Origin: Bursaphelenchus xylophilus
Taxonomy: Eukaryota > Nematoda > Chromadorea > Rhabditida > Aphelenchoididae
Direction: 5' to 3'
Length of the DNA: 64,000 nt
Assembly (NCBI GenBank): GCA_904066235.2
Contig: CAJFCV020000001.1
Coordinates: 2,914,001-2,978,000 of the forward strand
In this document: positions 31,365 through 42,953 of the stretch, in pieces
Layout of the letters: each line of letters starts with the position of its first letter
Numbering within the stretch: the stretch's first letter is position 1
Program-made: the position numbers and the translations under genes
Notes under the pieces: generated by a model
What the model was told of the DNA's origin: nothing
Database searches by the model: none
What the model saw: only the letters and a program-made list of their open reading frames with translations

Positions 31365-33906
31365 TTAATCCGAATCTCCATCGTCGCTCTGTTGATTGAT
31401 AATGTTCTGCAATAACTCGACTTGTTCGCTCCAAAAATGTTTGAAGGTTGGCAGAGCCGTCCTGACTCGCTTTTCCAGCAACCCCTTTAGATGTTCTATG
31501 ATTCGATACACAACTTCTAGAGTAGCGTTAGTCGCGTCAGCGCCATAGATCCTATTTTTGACGTCTTTCCTGGAATTTTTTCGGAGAAATTAAGCTGTGT
31601 TTGGGAAAATACGAACAGTATATTTGATTTTTGTCGTTTTAAAGCCTTTTTCGGGATTTATTAAGTGTTTTATACACAAAAAACCATCAAAAATCAGGGA
31701 AATCCCAACAAATCATCATTTTTTGACATTTTTTTCAAATTTTATGCTCATAAATTTTAGAACATAAGCTCTAAATAGCTACATAATGTCACTTACAATT
31801 CCATTTTGCTCATCAAAAGTATTGATACATTCTTCTGCAGGCCAAAACTTGGTTTTACATCACTCAGGTACATGGTGCTAAAGCAACATAAATCCCGAAA
31901 GAAAACAAAAAACCAACTTTGGAATCGCTAATTCATCGATTATCCTCTTTTTCTCCTCGCTCACATCCAATCCAATCGCTGCTGCTAATGCGAAAAGGAC
32001 ATCTGAAAAATGGAGCTTGGTGTCATGGATAATATAATATCGCAAAAACTGGTGAACAGATTTTAATGAAATTTAACAGAGTCAAATAATATGCTATGAA
32101 AGTATGTCAGGAAAAGCGTCAGATCGCGTTTTGCTGAAATGGTCAAGATATACCACTTTTAAGTCATCAAAGATCGCTTTTGGAAAAAGTCCCCAAAATC
32201 TTGGTTGTTTCTGCAAAGCGATGTCTAAAATTTTCAGAAAAGAAAATAAATCCTTTTCAGACAACCTCTACCAAATTTGAGACATACCTGACAATCACCC
32301 TTTATGTAATTTACATATCCAATCAAGTGTCATGGATAATATAAAAACTTCCCAAAACCCTTACTATTCGGAATATCCACTCGATTGAAGATGTTGTGAG
32401 GTATGCTGAACCCATATTCGACCCATAACCGAAGATTGTCATGCGGACCATAACATACGAAGATCTCATCACCTTCATTTACACATCTATATTCGGCGTT
32501 AACGCAATACGTATTTGAGTGTTTGTCGAAGAAAGCCAAGGCTTGAGCATTGGGACTGTGGTTGAGCATATCCATGACGGGAATGATGGCCAGCGTGTCC
32601 GTGAGTTTGGAATTTTCCACCAACGGATGCTCGGGGTTTTCGAGGTATACACATCTAGTATTTACAACATGCCAGGCCCAATTGAGATGAGGAATGTCAA
32701 TGTGGCGGGTGTCTAGGACTCTGCTGAGCTGAAAAAGTCATTTTTGTGATGTTTTGAATATGAGGGCGCAATGTCAATATCGATTTTTGGAAAATCTCGA
32801 AAAAATCAATATTGACATTTCGTCAAATGACGAAAAACGGTCGAAACAGTGGCAATTAGGGGTTTATGGAAACTCGACAGAATGAAATTGGACAGAGTAA
32901 ACTAGACAGAAGGAAATTGGGCAGAGTATGGAGAGATTGGACAGGGGGAAACTCGAGAGAAGGAAACTCGACAGATTTTTTTCATTGCAATCGTACGAAA
33001 TGTCACCACTGAATCTTTACTTATCAAATAATTATTCTTTGCAGTGAAAAAAATCTGTCAAGTTTCCCTCTGTCCAATTTCCTTCCGTCGAGTTTCACTC
33101 TGTCCAATTTCACTCTGTCGAGTTTCCATAAAGCCGCAATTACTCAGAAACGACATTAAGAACCGTTTGTCATAAATATGTCAGCCTTTTCAACAATTTT
33201 GAAATAATTGAAACAACATCAATATTGACAATTTGCAAAAAAATCAACTCTTTTAAAACACCAAACATCACTCCTCACCTGCTCTCTGAGATATATAAAT
33301 TCATTTTTTTGTTTCATCAACAACTCCATGGCTCGCTTTGGCAGCTCTTCCATGGTGAACTTCTTCTCCAAGTCAACGTAATTCTGCGCCAACGGAGTGT
33401 CGAATGTCTTGGGCAAGGAGGCAAAATATGGGTGGAAGAAGGCATCCTCCTTCCTCTGACTTTCCAAGTAAAAGAACATGACAAGAATTGAGAAGGCTTC
33501 GACACGATGGCTAAAATTTTTAATTTTGGGATGATGACCATGGAAAATATTGAAAATTTTGATGGGAAATAGTAAAATACGGCATTCCAAAATCATGCGA
33601 ACGATTTTACAGGCCTTACCGTTCAAGAATATTCTTATATTCGGGCATGTCTGCAACCATTCCCGCTGTTATCATCAAATGTTTTGGGATCTAGAAATAG
33701 GTATCTAAACTACTTAGATTTTGGATAAAATCCATATTTTTGAAATCAAAGCCTACTCTGAGGAAGGTTTCATTAAGTCGTATCGTCTTCTTTGCGAACA
33801 CCCCACATCCTCGATCTTCTCCACAATATTTTACTTCCACAAGGTCCATAACTGCGCCTTCATTTTTGGCCCATTGAATCAAGGAAGTGATCGCCGCTTC
33901 CTTCAT
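31365..33906 (-). CDS. SET-domain lysine/histidine methyltransferase, SETD3/SETD4 (RuBisCO-LSMT) class, 395 aa
   Basis: Exons in transcript order: 33757-33906, 33620-33690, 33279-33510, 32365-32728, 31918-32002, 31797-31877, 31365-31569; all phases agree. The SET N-part has GVFAKKTI then IPKHLMIT (residues about 51-58), the usual strand of this class. SET core: MLNHSP (Asn207-His208, the S-adenosylmethionine-binding NH pair) and CYGPHDNLRLWVEYGF (243-258) with the catalytic Tyr256. The C-terminal about 120 residues are helical, like the substrate-binding (Rubis-subs-bind) domain. Class members methylate lysines, or His73 of actin (SETD3); which substrate applies here is not decidable by eye. 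The intron at 31878-31917 is only 40 bases. Starts at the first Met after a possible trans-splice acceptor. Faces CSN2 head to head, 909 bases apart. Confidence 0.85.
32863..33132. mobile_element. Palindromic MITE (TTTATGGAAACTCGACAGA) in SET intron 3
   Basis: Ends TTTATGGAAACTCGACAGA and its near inverse TCTGTCGAGTTTCCATAAA. Arms are made of a short word (GGAAACTCGACAGA, GAAATTGGACAGAG) repeated imperfectly several times, a small-scale version of the repeat-arm design seen at 5041. About 270 bases, non-coding. Confidence 0.65.
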
Positions 33907-34815
33907 GGTAATGTGAAAGACACTGTAAACTATATACTAATTCATATTTGGCTATCTAATAATCGAAAATACAGTAATCCCCGGCGAAATTCCCGAACAT
34001 CCACTAAAAATTTGATGTGCTCCCAATAAAAGGTCGTTTTATACATGAATTGCCTTAGGTGTTTCGTAATGAACAGTCAAAATAGAATCACCATTCAATT
34101 GGACGCATTTTTAGTCAACATGCCCTTAGGGTTTTTTTTGAGGAACGATCGAGAATTAACGGGTATTTGAAACACCATCTGCTGATCCGGAAGAGGAATA
34201 AAAACACGTTCGAGCAGTAAACAAAAGGCATCAAACACGTGGCTCATGACGAAAACTAATTAGCAGGGAGATTGCCACCTGTGAACACCGATCTCTGGGC
34301 GAACGCCTACGGGTTCAGCCCGAGAATTGCAATATTTCCGGGAAATTAGGGAAAAGTAGGAAGTTTACAAAGAAAAGAGGCGAATTCAAACAAAAACTTC
34401 TGCAAATTAGCATTGGCTGCGCCGGGAAGAGTAAACTGATCGCACACAGAGGCTTTCAAGAGCGAGATCAGAGGGGGGTTTGGCCAAAGAACGGCCGAAA
34501 ACAGGAATGATTGACAACTGACCTCATGTGCAATATAAAAGGATTAAAACTAAAATTTTTTGGAGTAAAATTACAAAATAAAGAGTTATTATAACCTAAA
34601 ATACGACAATTTACACTAAAACTTCCGTTTTTTGCGCAATTCGAGAAAAATTATTTATTTTTGACACTTCGTCGCAACCAATGGATTCTGTGACACTACG
34701 CAGCGAAGCTTGTTTTTCTTTCCGGATTTTTGGAAAACATCTGTAAAATATTTTCCCAGCTCTCTTGGCCCGTTCTGGCTTGTTTATCGTGAAAGAATTG
34801 TGAGAGTTGTCTAAA
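33907..34815. other. Shared promoter region of the SET gene and CSN2
   Basis: Two divergent starts bound 909 bases with no recognised repeat. On the minus strand TAGTTTACAG ending about 33921 precedes the SET start by some 15 bases and may be a trans-splice acceptor. No TATA box or known operator is obvious. Confidence 0.45.
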
Positions 34816-37800
34816 ATGGATATGGATGATGAAGATTATGGTCTGGTAAGTTTTTTTGATGGTTATTCGCCTTTTTTCTTGATGGTTTAGATAACACAGA
34901 GCATGAGGATGCTTGTTAGTCGTTTTGTTTGTCATAAAATCAGTTGAATCGCTAGTATTTCTCTAAAAAAATAGTAAAATTAATAGCTTTCTCCCAATTT
35001 TCGTCCACGGTTTTTTTGCAACCTAATTTGCCCAACAAATTATTCATGGACGAAAATTTCAGGAGTATTCCGACGATTCCGGATCCGAGCCTGATGTAGC
35101 TTTGGAAAATCAGTATTATGCGGCGAAGAGTCTGAAATCGGATGGAGATTATGAAACAGCCCTTGATACCTTCCGTGAGGTCGTTGAACTTGAGAGTGAC
35201 AAGGGAGAGAAAGGCGATTGGGGATTCAAGGCGTTGAAGCAGATGATCAAGTTGACTTTTAAGATGGTAGGTGGTTTAAAATTGTTGTTTCTTGTTGTTT
35301 AGGTAAAATGTGATGTCTGGAAGGCTTGAAAGACTTTTTTACGAAGGTTTAAATGGCTTTTTTGGCCATCAACCTCTACTGCAATATAATTTTTATCTTC
35401 GAATTGTTTCAGGAGCGCTATGATGCTATGTTAAAGCACTATACCAAGTTGTTGACCTATATTAAGTCTGCTGTTACCAAGAATTATGCCGAAAAGAGTA
35501 TCAATTCCATCTTGGATTATGTTTCGACTTCCAAGAAAACAGAACTTCTCCAAAATTTCTACCAGATCACTCTAGACGCTTTAAAAGTGAGTTTTAATTT
35601 GTTTGAAGTGTTTTTTGATTTTAGGCTGCTGAAATGAAAAAAAAAAATAAAATTTTTTGTCATGTGTAATATAATTTTTTTTGTTTAGGACGCCAAAAAC
35701 GATCGTTTATGGTTCAAGACCAATATAAAGCTGGGAAAATTATATTTCGACCAAAAAGAATACGAAAAATTGGAGAGAGTTCTGAAGCAGCTCCGCCAAT
35801 CCTGCAAGAATGAGCAAGGAGAGGAGGATCAGAAGAAAGGAACCCAATTGCTCGAAATTTACGCGCTGGAAATTCAAATGTACACCGAACAGAAAAATAA
35901 TAAGGAACTGAATCGTCTATACGAGCAAGCTGTGCATGTGAAATCCGCAATTCCACATCCACTCATCATGGGTAAGATAAAAGTGGTTTTGCTATTTGAA
36001 AGTGAGCTATAAAATGGGTGAAATTGATGTTGAGAGAATGATTGAGACTTAGAGGAAATATGGTTTTTATTTGGGGATGGAATATTATAGTTGAACATGT
36101 TTTTGGACAAAAAATTTATATTGTACTAGATACTGATGTAAAATTGGATTTTTTTTTGATTTTTGTGTTTGATTTGGCTGAATTTTGAAATATAAAAAAG
36201 TGTGAGGCTATAATATATCCATTGGTTATATTTTTTTTCATCTTCAATAGCATTTTTTATCAAATTTTATATTGTAGTAGGTGTTGATGGAAAAGTCGAA
36301 AAATTTTCTTTGTTTTTGCAAAAATTTAGTGCGGATTGAAATCAAAAATGGAATATGAGACCAAAAGAAATAAAATGGTGTCGTTTTCTGGTCCAAACTG
36401 GAATTTTACATTAGTTTTTTCGGTCAAAAACTTATATTGTAGTAGATGATGATCAAAAATCTGATCATTTTCCCAATTTTTGGTTCGAGATTTGTTTTTA
36501 TTGATATCTCTAGGCTTCATAAGGTGTACTAAGACTATCTCAAGAAATTTTGTTGAGGTGTAAGAACATTTTTACGATGATTTATATTGTACTAGGCATC
36601 AATTGAAATTTGATAAATTTTAACCTCATAACGCATATTTTCACGGTCAAAATGGCTGATAAAACAACCTCATGTCTCGTTAATTTCAGGGACGGTTCGA
36701 GAATGCGGCGGGAAAATGCATCTGCGGAACGGCGAGTACTCGAAAGCGAACACCGACTTTTTCGAGGCCTTCAAAAATTACGACGAATCCGGGTCGCCCC
36801 GACGAATTGTCTGCCTGAAATACGTCGTCTTGGCCAATATGCTGATGAAGTCGGATATCAACCCATTCGATTCGCAGGAAACGAAGTCGTTCAAAAATGA
36901 GCCGGAGATTGTTGTGATGACCCAATTGGTCAGCGCCTATCAGGACAATAACATTGAACTGTTCGAAAAGATCATCGAAGACAACAGACAGAGCGTGATG
37001 AGCGATCCATTCATCAGAGAGCATATTGAGGAGTTGTTGAGCAATGTGAGAAGTCAGGTAAGGGATCTGGGAATTTGAATTTTGAATTTCCCGCCAAAAA
37101 TATTTTTAGGATTTAGAGGGAATGATGGGCTAGAACATGGTGATAGGAGTCCATGTGAGTGTTACTAGACATTTGAAAGATATTTTTTGGATTTTGTGTT
37201 AGTGTAAAGAGATTTGGAAATTTGAATTTTGATTTTTGATTTTCCCGCCAAAAATATTTTTTTGGGATTTGGAGGGAATGATGGGCTAGAATATGGTGAT
37301 AAGAGTCCATGTGAGTGTTTCTAGACATTTGAAAGATGTTTTTTAGGTTTTAGGGCAGTAAGGGAGATTTTGGAAATTTAAATTTTGATTTTCCCGCCAA
37401 AAATATATTTGGGGATTTAGAGATGGGCTAGAATATGGTGATAAAAGTGCATGTGAATGTTACTAGAAATTAGAAAGACGCTTTTTGATGTTTTATGGAA
37501 GTAAGGGAGATTTGGAAATTTTGAATTTCCCGCCAAAAATATTTTTAGGGATTTAGAGGGTGAATGGGGTAAAATACGGGGTATGGACGATATGAATGTT
37601 ATTAGAGACACTCTAAAGATATTTCGTGGGGTTTTAGGGAAGTAAGAGAGATTTATAAAATTTGAATTTTGGGTTTCCCGCCAAAAATATTTTTGGGGAT
37701 TTAGAGGGTGAATGGAGTAAAATGTGGTGATAAAAGTCCATGGAGTGTTAATAGAAATTTGGAAGACGTTTTTTGATGTTTTAGGGAAGTAAGGGAGATC

Positions 37801-38421
37801 TGGAAAATTTGAATTTTTATTTTCCCGCCAAATTTTTTTTTGGGGATTTAGAGATGAATGGGGTAAAATATGCTGGGGGTAGTTCATATGAGTGTTACTA
37901 GACATTTGAAAGATGTTTTTTTGGATTTTGTGTTAGTGTAAAGAGATCTGGAAAATTTGAATTTTTATTTTCACGCCAAAATTTTTTGGGGATTTAGGGG
38001 GAATGATGGGGTAAAATACGTTGTTTGTAGTTCGAGTCGAGTGTTTATACTATGTGAATGTTATTACACACTTTAAAAGTTTTTCCCGCTAAAATCGGAA
38101 TCTCACAAACTCTTCGAAAATATTTGTCTTTCTATAAAATCCGATTTTTAGGTCCTCCTGAGTCTGGTTCGACCCTACAAAACAGTAAGACTAGCCTACC
38201 TCTCGGATCAGCTTCGTATTCCGCAAGATGAAATTATCCGTCTGCTGGTGGAGTTGATCCAAGAAAAGAAGATCAATTTGAAGATTGATTACGTCCGCGG
38301 AGTCCTCTGCACCATCCCCGACGAATTTCAAGGCATCTCTCGCGAACGCCACGAAGCCTTCTTGGGCATGCACCGACAATTAGAAACCCTGAGGAAAAGC
38401 ATCGTCGATAAAGTACAGTAA
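34816..38421 (+). CDS. csn-2: COP9 signalosome complex subunit 2, 442 aa, 6 exons
   Basis: Exons 34816-34845, 35063-35266, 35413-35586, 35689-35971, 36690-37057, 38152-38421, all in phase. The protein starts with an acidic leader, then [11 protein letters not shown] and [11 protein letters not shown], and has the near-invariant blocks [45 protein letters not shown] and [12 protein letters not shown]. The PCI domain is at about 250-420, ending in [13 protein letters not shown]. Length matches the animal protein (about 443). CSN2 is a scaffold arm of the COP9 signalosome, which removes NEDD8 from cullins in nucleus and cytosol, and it contacts the cullin-RING ligase directly. Intron 5 (37058-38151) is mostly a minisatellite. 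AATAAA at 38555 is a likely poly(A) signal. Confidence 0.96.
37085..38060. repeat. Minisatellite of about 140-155 bp units in CSN2 intron 5 (about 7 units)
   Basis: Each unit has TTTCCCGCCAAAAATATTTTT, GGGATTTAGAGGG, ATGATGGGCTAGAA or ATGGGGTAAAATA, GTCCATGTGAGTGTTACTAG and GGGAAGTAAGGGAGATTTGG. Unit starts near 37120, 37272, 37420, 37556, 37698, 37850 and 37996, growing more diverged to the right. Confidence 0.8.
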
Positions 38422-39053
38422 CCCAAATTTGGCTACTGTAATTTTTTTGAAATGAAATATTTTGTCGTCTAATATTTGTTGAATTAATTTTATTCATTCC
38501 CAGAACGTGTATTTTTTTGGTAGAGTCCAGCTTTTATAAGTTATTTTGACTTCAAATAAAGGCAGAATAACATGGTGAAAATTCGGGAGATTTATGGTGA
38601 TTATAGCCGTTTTTCCAAGGAAATCGGTGTGCAATACCTTTGTTGGGAGTTTTTCTGTATTTTTGAGGGGTTCAGAGGCGTTTTTGAAAGGTTTCAGGTT
38701 TTCGTGGTGGGACCTGAGGGAGATGGAAATGTGATTTTTTTTTGATAATTTAAAGGCCTGTATAAGTAAGGTATTAATTGTTGTTAGTAAAATTAATTTT
38801 AGAAGATGTGTGATCTTTCTGACAAATTTGGAGAGTTTTGGAATTTTGAAAATTTTCGTTGCGGGACCCAAATCAAAAATTCAAATTAGTTGCTAGATGG
38901 AAAATATACGGCTAGTGGATGGGAATAGAACTTGATGATAGTATTTCCAGTGTATTTAAATTCGTTCTTGATCTTTAAATGACTTTTTTTAGCTCAAAAC
39001 TGTAAAAAATGACATGGTGAATATAAAAATTTCTATTATTTTTTTTATTTATA

Positions 39054-39059
39054 GATAAA
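39054..39059 (+). promoter_or_regulatory. Putative spliced-leader acceptor before MEAF6
   Basis: A T-rich run ending TTTATTTATAG (to 39054) lies five bases before the ATG at 39060 with no upstream exon, as expected for trans-splicing. The 638-base gap to the CSN2 stop is long for a nematode operon. Confidence 0.4.
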
Positions 39060-39705
39060 ATGTCCTCCTACGTCGCACATGATTTGGAGTCCCGCAAACG
39101 CCATCTCCGACAGCTGGCGGCGAAGCGACGAGAATTGATGGAAGCTTTGGAGAATTTGGAAACCCAAATCTACAACTTTGAAGCCTCATACCTCCAAGAA
39201 ACCAGCGACCTCGGCAATATTGTGAGAGGTAAGGGATTTTCACATTGATTTTTGACGTTTAGAATGCTGTTTGAGAATGAAAATTAAAAAAAAATTTTTT
39301 TTGAAATTGTGAAAAATTCCAAATTTTCACAAAAAAAAATCGGCGATTTTTCCAGGATTCGACGGCTACGACATTGCCAACCCAAATCCCATCCCCGCGC
39401 CGCCGCCAATCGGCCAAAAGCGCGCGTTCACGGAGGAGGAGCGCATCTTCTCCTTGTCCTCCACCACTTCCCCCGTCTGGGAACGCATCAAAGACCCCAA
39501 CTTTAAGATCCCAATTGAGCCAACAGCCCCGGCCACCGCCAAATCCACCGACATTTCCACCCCACCCAGCTCGGCACCCCCAACTCCGGGCCCGGCGCCG
39601 AAGAAGATGAAATACGCGAAGAATGAGGAAGAAGAAGAGGAAAAACCCGCAACCAAGAAGATTAGAGGCCGATTGCCAAGGAGAAAACGAGCCGGCAAGG
39701 AGTAG
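39060..39705 (+). CDS. MEAF6/Eaf6-like subunit of MYST histone acetyltransferase complexes, 172 aa, 2 exons
   Basis: Exons 39060-39228 and 39356-39705, in phase. Residues about 8-60 form a heptad-rich coiled coil (LESRKRHLRQLAAKRRELME, then LENLETQIYNFEASYLQET) ending in GNIVRGFDGY, the Eaf6 hallmark (GNII+GWDGY in relatives). This is followed by the conserved ERIFSLSSTTSP. The tail is low complexity: Pro-rich, then an acidic/basic tract EEEEEKPATKKIRGRLPRRK that looks like a nuclear localisation signal. Eaf6/MEAF6 is a small shared subunit of NuA4/TIP60 and MOZ/HBO1-type acetyltransferases acting on chromatin. Length is within the family range (about 110-200). Confidence 0.9.
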
Positions 39706-40570
39706 CGGGAATTTTGGAAGAGGTTTTTAGCGATTTTTTGGCGGAAAATTAACGAAAATTTTGGAAAAAGTGAAAAATTTTGAATTTTCTCCAATTGTTG
39801 GGAAAAATGAGAAATTTTTTTTTGATATCGTTTAATATTTTTTCTTCGATCTCAATCGATATTGTACAGCGAGTATTTTGAATTACTTTTGTATCATTTT
39901 TTAGAAATTCCCATAAATTTCGACTGACTTACAATCGCTGCTGGGTTTAGAAGGCAAAATCAAATTTATTATTTCTAAATTAGAGATGCAAAGCATCTTT
40001 GAGTAAAAAATATTGTTACAATTGTATAAACTGACATGAGATGTTCCTCATATTCTATTCTATGCGGGCGTTGATTAAACAGAGATGCAAGACACGGCTT
40101 CGGGGTGTCCCAAAGTTAAGGAAGAAGCCACTGACACGGTTCTTTTGCGAGCACCCACCAGTTCCCCTTTGAGCCCTCGGATCTCCGCCGAAAGCACCGG
40201 TTTCAGCATGAAACTTTTTGGCGCTATAGAAGAGACTTAGATTTATACTATAAGTGTCTTATGAGCCAGCTAGGATCAACGGCGACTTCGCAGCGCACCT
40301 TTTAAAACAAATCTCCAGTTTTCGTCCAAAATTTTAGAATTTTGTCACTAACTCGAAGCATAACGACGCTGAAAAGTTAAAAATTTTTGTGTTCGGTACG
40401 TACTCGGTGGGGGAACAACACAAAGCTTGACAGTTGGCCTAAGCCTTATCAGTTTCTCACTGCAACACTAAATGTTGCGCAAGAGCCAGAATATGCGCGT
40501 CCTTTTCTCCCCTTGAAGCGCGTTACTTATAATTTTTAATATTGTGCTTCCACTTTTTGAAAACCGCATA
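39706..40570. other. Intergenic, no gene seen
   Basis: Moderately AT-rich with no domain, repeat end or exon chain recognised. Confidence 0.4.
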
Positions 40571-42953
40571 ATGGAAAACGGGATGATGATTATTTCTTAC
40601 GAAAAATATCTACTTTTTGAGGTGGTAAGTAGTGTTTAAAGCGTCATGTAGAAGGTACCTACTAGCGTCATGTAGTAGGTGCGTTGCGTCGTCCTTTGAC
40701 TTTTTTTTATAAAGTTACAGACATGGGTTTCACTTTGCATAAATTTCGTGACGGACGTTTTGAAAGTCTTTTCGATACCGGTGTTGCAGCTGATTGTGGG
40801 ATACTTGGAACATAGACTTGTTTTCACAGTCATTATGATGGGAATAATTGTAAGTCGCCTCGAATTCGTCAAACTCTTTGTTTCGCAAAGAAATTACTTT
40901 TATGGAGGGTCCTGCGTTCCGACGGGACATACCTCAAAAAATCCGAAAAATTGTGCTGATCAAGAATACATAAAAATTAGCTGCCCATTTTTGGGTTTAC
41001 GATAAAAAGCGCAGTCGGTCTCTTCCTCCGGAAGAGAGCGGTGTGGCCGAGTGGCTAGTGCCGTAGTCTGGGAATCAAGAGGGGGTTGCCGCACGGGTTC
41101 AATTTTCCTTTTGGGCCGAATAAACTTTTTTTTGAAGTTGAAGGTCAGAAAGATAAATTTTTGTGCCAAATCTTATTTATTACGTCTCAGAAACTCAAGA
41201 AACATCATTTTAAGCTAAAACAAGATTTGTAAACCTATGAAAAATTAAGCGAAAAGAGGTTTATGTAGGACTTTAAGTCAACTTCTGATTGATTTTTCAC
41301 CCCGAAAACCCTAAATTGGGCAGCTATTTTTTATTAGGTTGTCCAACAAATAATGACCCTCTGTGAGAGGGGCAAAGTTTAAAGCCTCTAAAAAAGGCAA
41401 GCGATGATGGAATTTCAAAATATTATAACATTTTGTAGCTGAGATTTCAGGCTTTCGTCTGATGTATCGTTTGTCATATTGGGACCAAATTACAGTAATT
41501 TAGCCATAATCGAAAATTATCAAAAAAAAGTCGGTTCGCGCTGTCATCTTTTACGGGCAAAAACAGAATGCGAAAGTTTCAGAAGCTATGCAAAGTATCA
41601 ACGCTATGTTCGACTAGTGTGTTCTGAGCCTGAACACGGTGAAACGATGGATTTAAAAATTACGATTTGACGGCAAGGGACCAAAAGATAAATACGGAAT
41701 CCAAACTTTATCAATTTTTCCTGAGGTCGTCGGTTGACGAACATCCTAGAATCAACATCCAACGCGTCTCTGACATCGTCTGGCTGTTGAAATAATCGGC
41801 GGCTAACCATTCGATGTCGATGAAATTCAAAAAATGCTCGGCAACTTTTTCCCATGTTATTGGATCAAAGCAAAGAGTGGAAGCATTACATTTCTCGCGT
41901 TTGCGTGCCGTTTCCTGGATCGAATCGTTGCCTCTGATGAAAAGAGGACCTACTGGGACAACTAGACCAGATATACTGAACGGAGTCCTCCGAGGGTAAC
42001 ACTGCGGCACTTGTCAAAGCCCGACTCCCCCCAAAACAAGTTGATGACTAGTTCTTGATAGTGCAGCATGGGAATAGTACAATACAGCTTCTTGAAAGCT
42101 GGCCAAAATGTAGATACCATCCCCTACTGTATCCAGACAGACAGTTTGTGGCAGCGTCTGTCTTCAACGATGCGCCGCAGAAGTCCAAAAATTCTTTGCG
42201 GCTACCTGGAACCTCCCCTTTGAAAGATGACCCTCCATAAGCCGATTTAATAGAGATACGAGACTGTCCCTCGTCCAGCCTATTTGTCAAAGCTGGCCTA
42301 TACACATTACCATAAGTTCAAGAATCTAGCACGTTTCATCAGTGGTAGGGAATTCGACAATCAAGACACCCTTGAAAAGGCCTTCAAAAGTTTCGTCGGC
42401 TCCAGAAGCCGGGGTTCCTAAGCTACAAACATAAAAAACTTTTTGGCACGTTGTAACAAGCGTGATAAAGCACATGATAATTATTTTGATTAAATAGATC
42501 GCAGTTATTACGGTAAATTTTGCCAAAAAAGTAAATTTTTCGAAGAGGGTCATTATTTGTTGGACAACCTAATACATATCCTGGATCAGCACAATTTTCC
42601 GGATTTTTTGAGATATGTCCTGTCAAAAAGTAGGAGCCCCCATAAAAGTACTTTCCTTTCAGATATTCCCATTCCTTTTCCTCCTGGATATTGTTGGCGC
42701 TTACATCAACACGTACATCCGTCGAAAGGAATTCGATGACACCGAAAAGCCGATGCCCAAATACGCTGTTCCGCGTCTTTTGCACTACTGCGACAAGGTG
42801 ATTTCGCTTGAAGAATACAGAAATATGAAGTTGGTTGGCTGCGCTGGAATTGTTTACGATATCTACGCGGTGCTGCAAAATGCTTTTTTAATTTTCTCTT
42901 TGATTTACTTTTATGACAAGTCGGAAGAAGAGATTAAAAAAATTATTAATTGA
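40571..42953 (+). CDS. Small multi-span membrane protein, 157 aa, 3 exons, family not recognised
   Basis: Exons 40571-40624, 40721-40849 and 42663-42953, each in phase 0. Hydrophobic segments: about residues 18-38 (VTWVSLCINFVTDVLKVFSI), 40-65 (VLQLIVGY, then LVFTVIMMGIIIF), 62-80 (IFPFLFLLDIVGAYINTYI) and 120-145 (GIVYDIYAVLQNAFLIFSLI), so four spans is a fair reading. The loop between spans 3 and 4 is charged (RRKEFDDTEKPMPKY). The C-terminus is short and charged (DKSEEEIKKIIN). No signature of a known transporter or receptor. The 1813-base intron 2 is almost wholly transposon, and its acceptor polypyrimidine tract (ACTTTCCTTTCAG) is the end of the CAAGGAAAG terminal repeat. An antisense ORF of 151 codons over exon 3 is rejected. 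Moderately sure of the exon chain, unsure of exon 1. Confidence 0.65.
41038..41120 (+). ncRNA. tRNA-like sequence in the intronic foldback
   Basis: GTGTGGCCGAGTGGCTAGTG is the A-box block and GGGTTCAATTTTCC a decayed B-box. Closely related to the minus-strand unit at 2205-2290, with the B-box CGA changed to CAA, so probably inactive. Confidence 0.5.
41334..42572. mobile_element. Mariner-ended element, 1239 bp, TA duplication, no recognisable transposase
   Basis: Ends TTAGGTTGTCCAACAAATAA and inverted TTATTTGTTGGACAACCTAA with about 27 matching bases; TA at 41332-41333 and 42573-42574. The length equals a full mariner. I read both strands and found none of the usual transposase signatures (catalytic D,D34D neighbourhood, HPPYSPDL-like motif). 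Minus-strand ORFs at 41711-42010 and 42048-42305 resemble nothing I know. Confidence 0.7.

Larger units (their letters stand above)
40880..42660. mobile_element. CAAGGAAAG-type foldback in intron, with a mariner-ended insertion
   Basis: Left arm from about 40880 (ATTACTTTTATGGAGGGTCC) and right arm ending about 42657 (GGAGCCCCCATAAAAGTACT) match the ends of 2130-2729. It carries a tRNA-like unit and is interrupted by the 1239-bp element at 41334-42572. Confidence 0.65.

Noticed and set aside
34816..39705. CSN2 and MEAF6 as one operon
   Set aside because: The 638-base gap is longer than usual for SL2-type operons, and the acceptor before MEAF6 fits ordinary trans-splicing as well. Not excluded.
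39366..39794. 142-codon ORF antisense to MEAF6
   Set aside because: It mirrors the Pro-rich, GC-rich tail of MEAF6 and has low-complexity composition; the sense gene has conserved Eaf6 motifs.
42423..42878. 151-codon ORF on the minus strand
   Set aside because: It is the antisense of exon 3 of the small membrane protein, which has splice-consistent phases and clear membrane spans.
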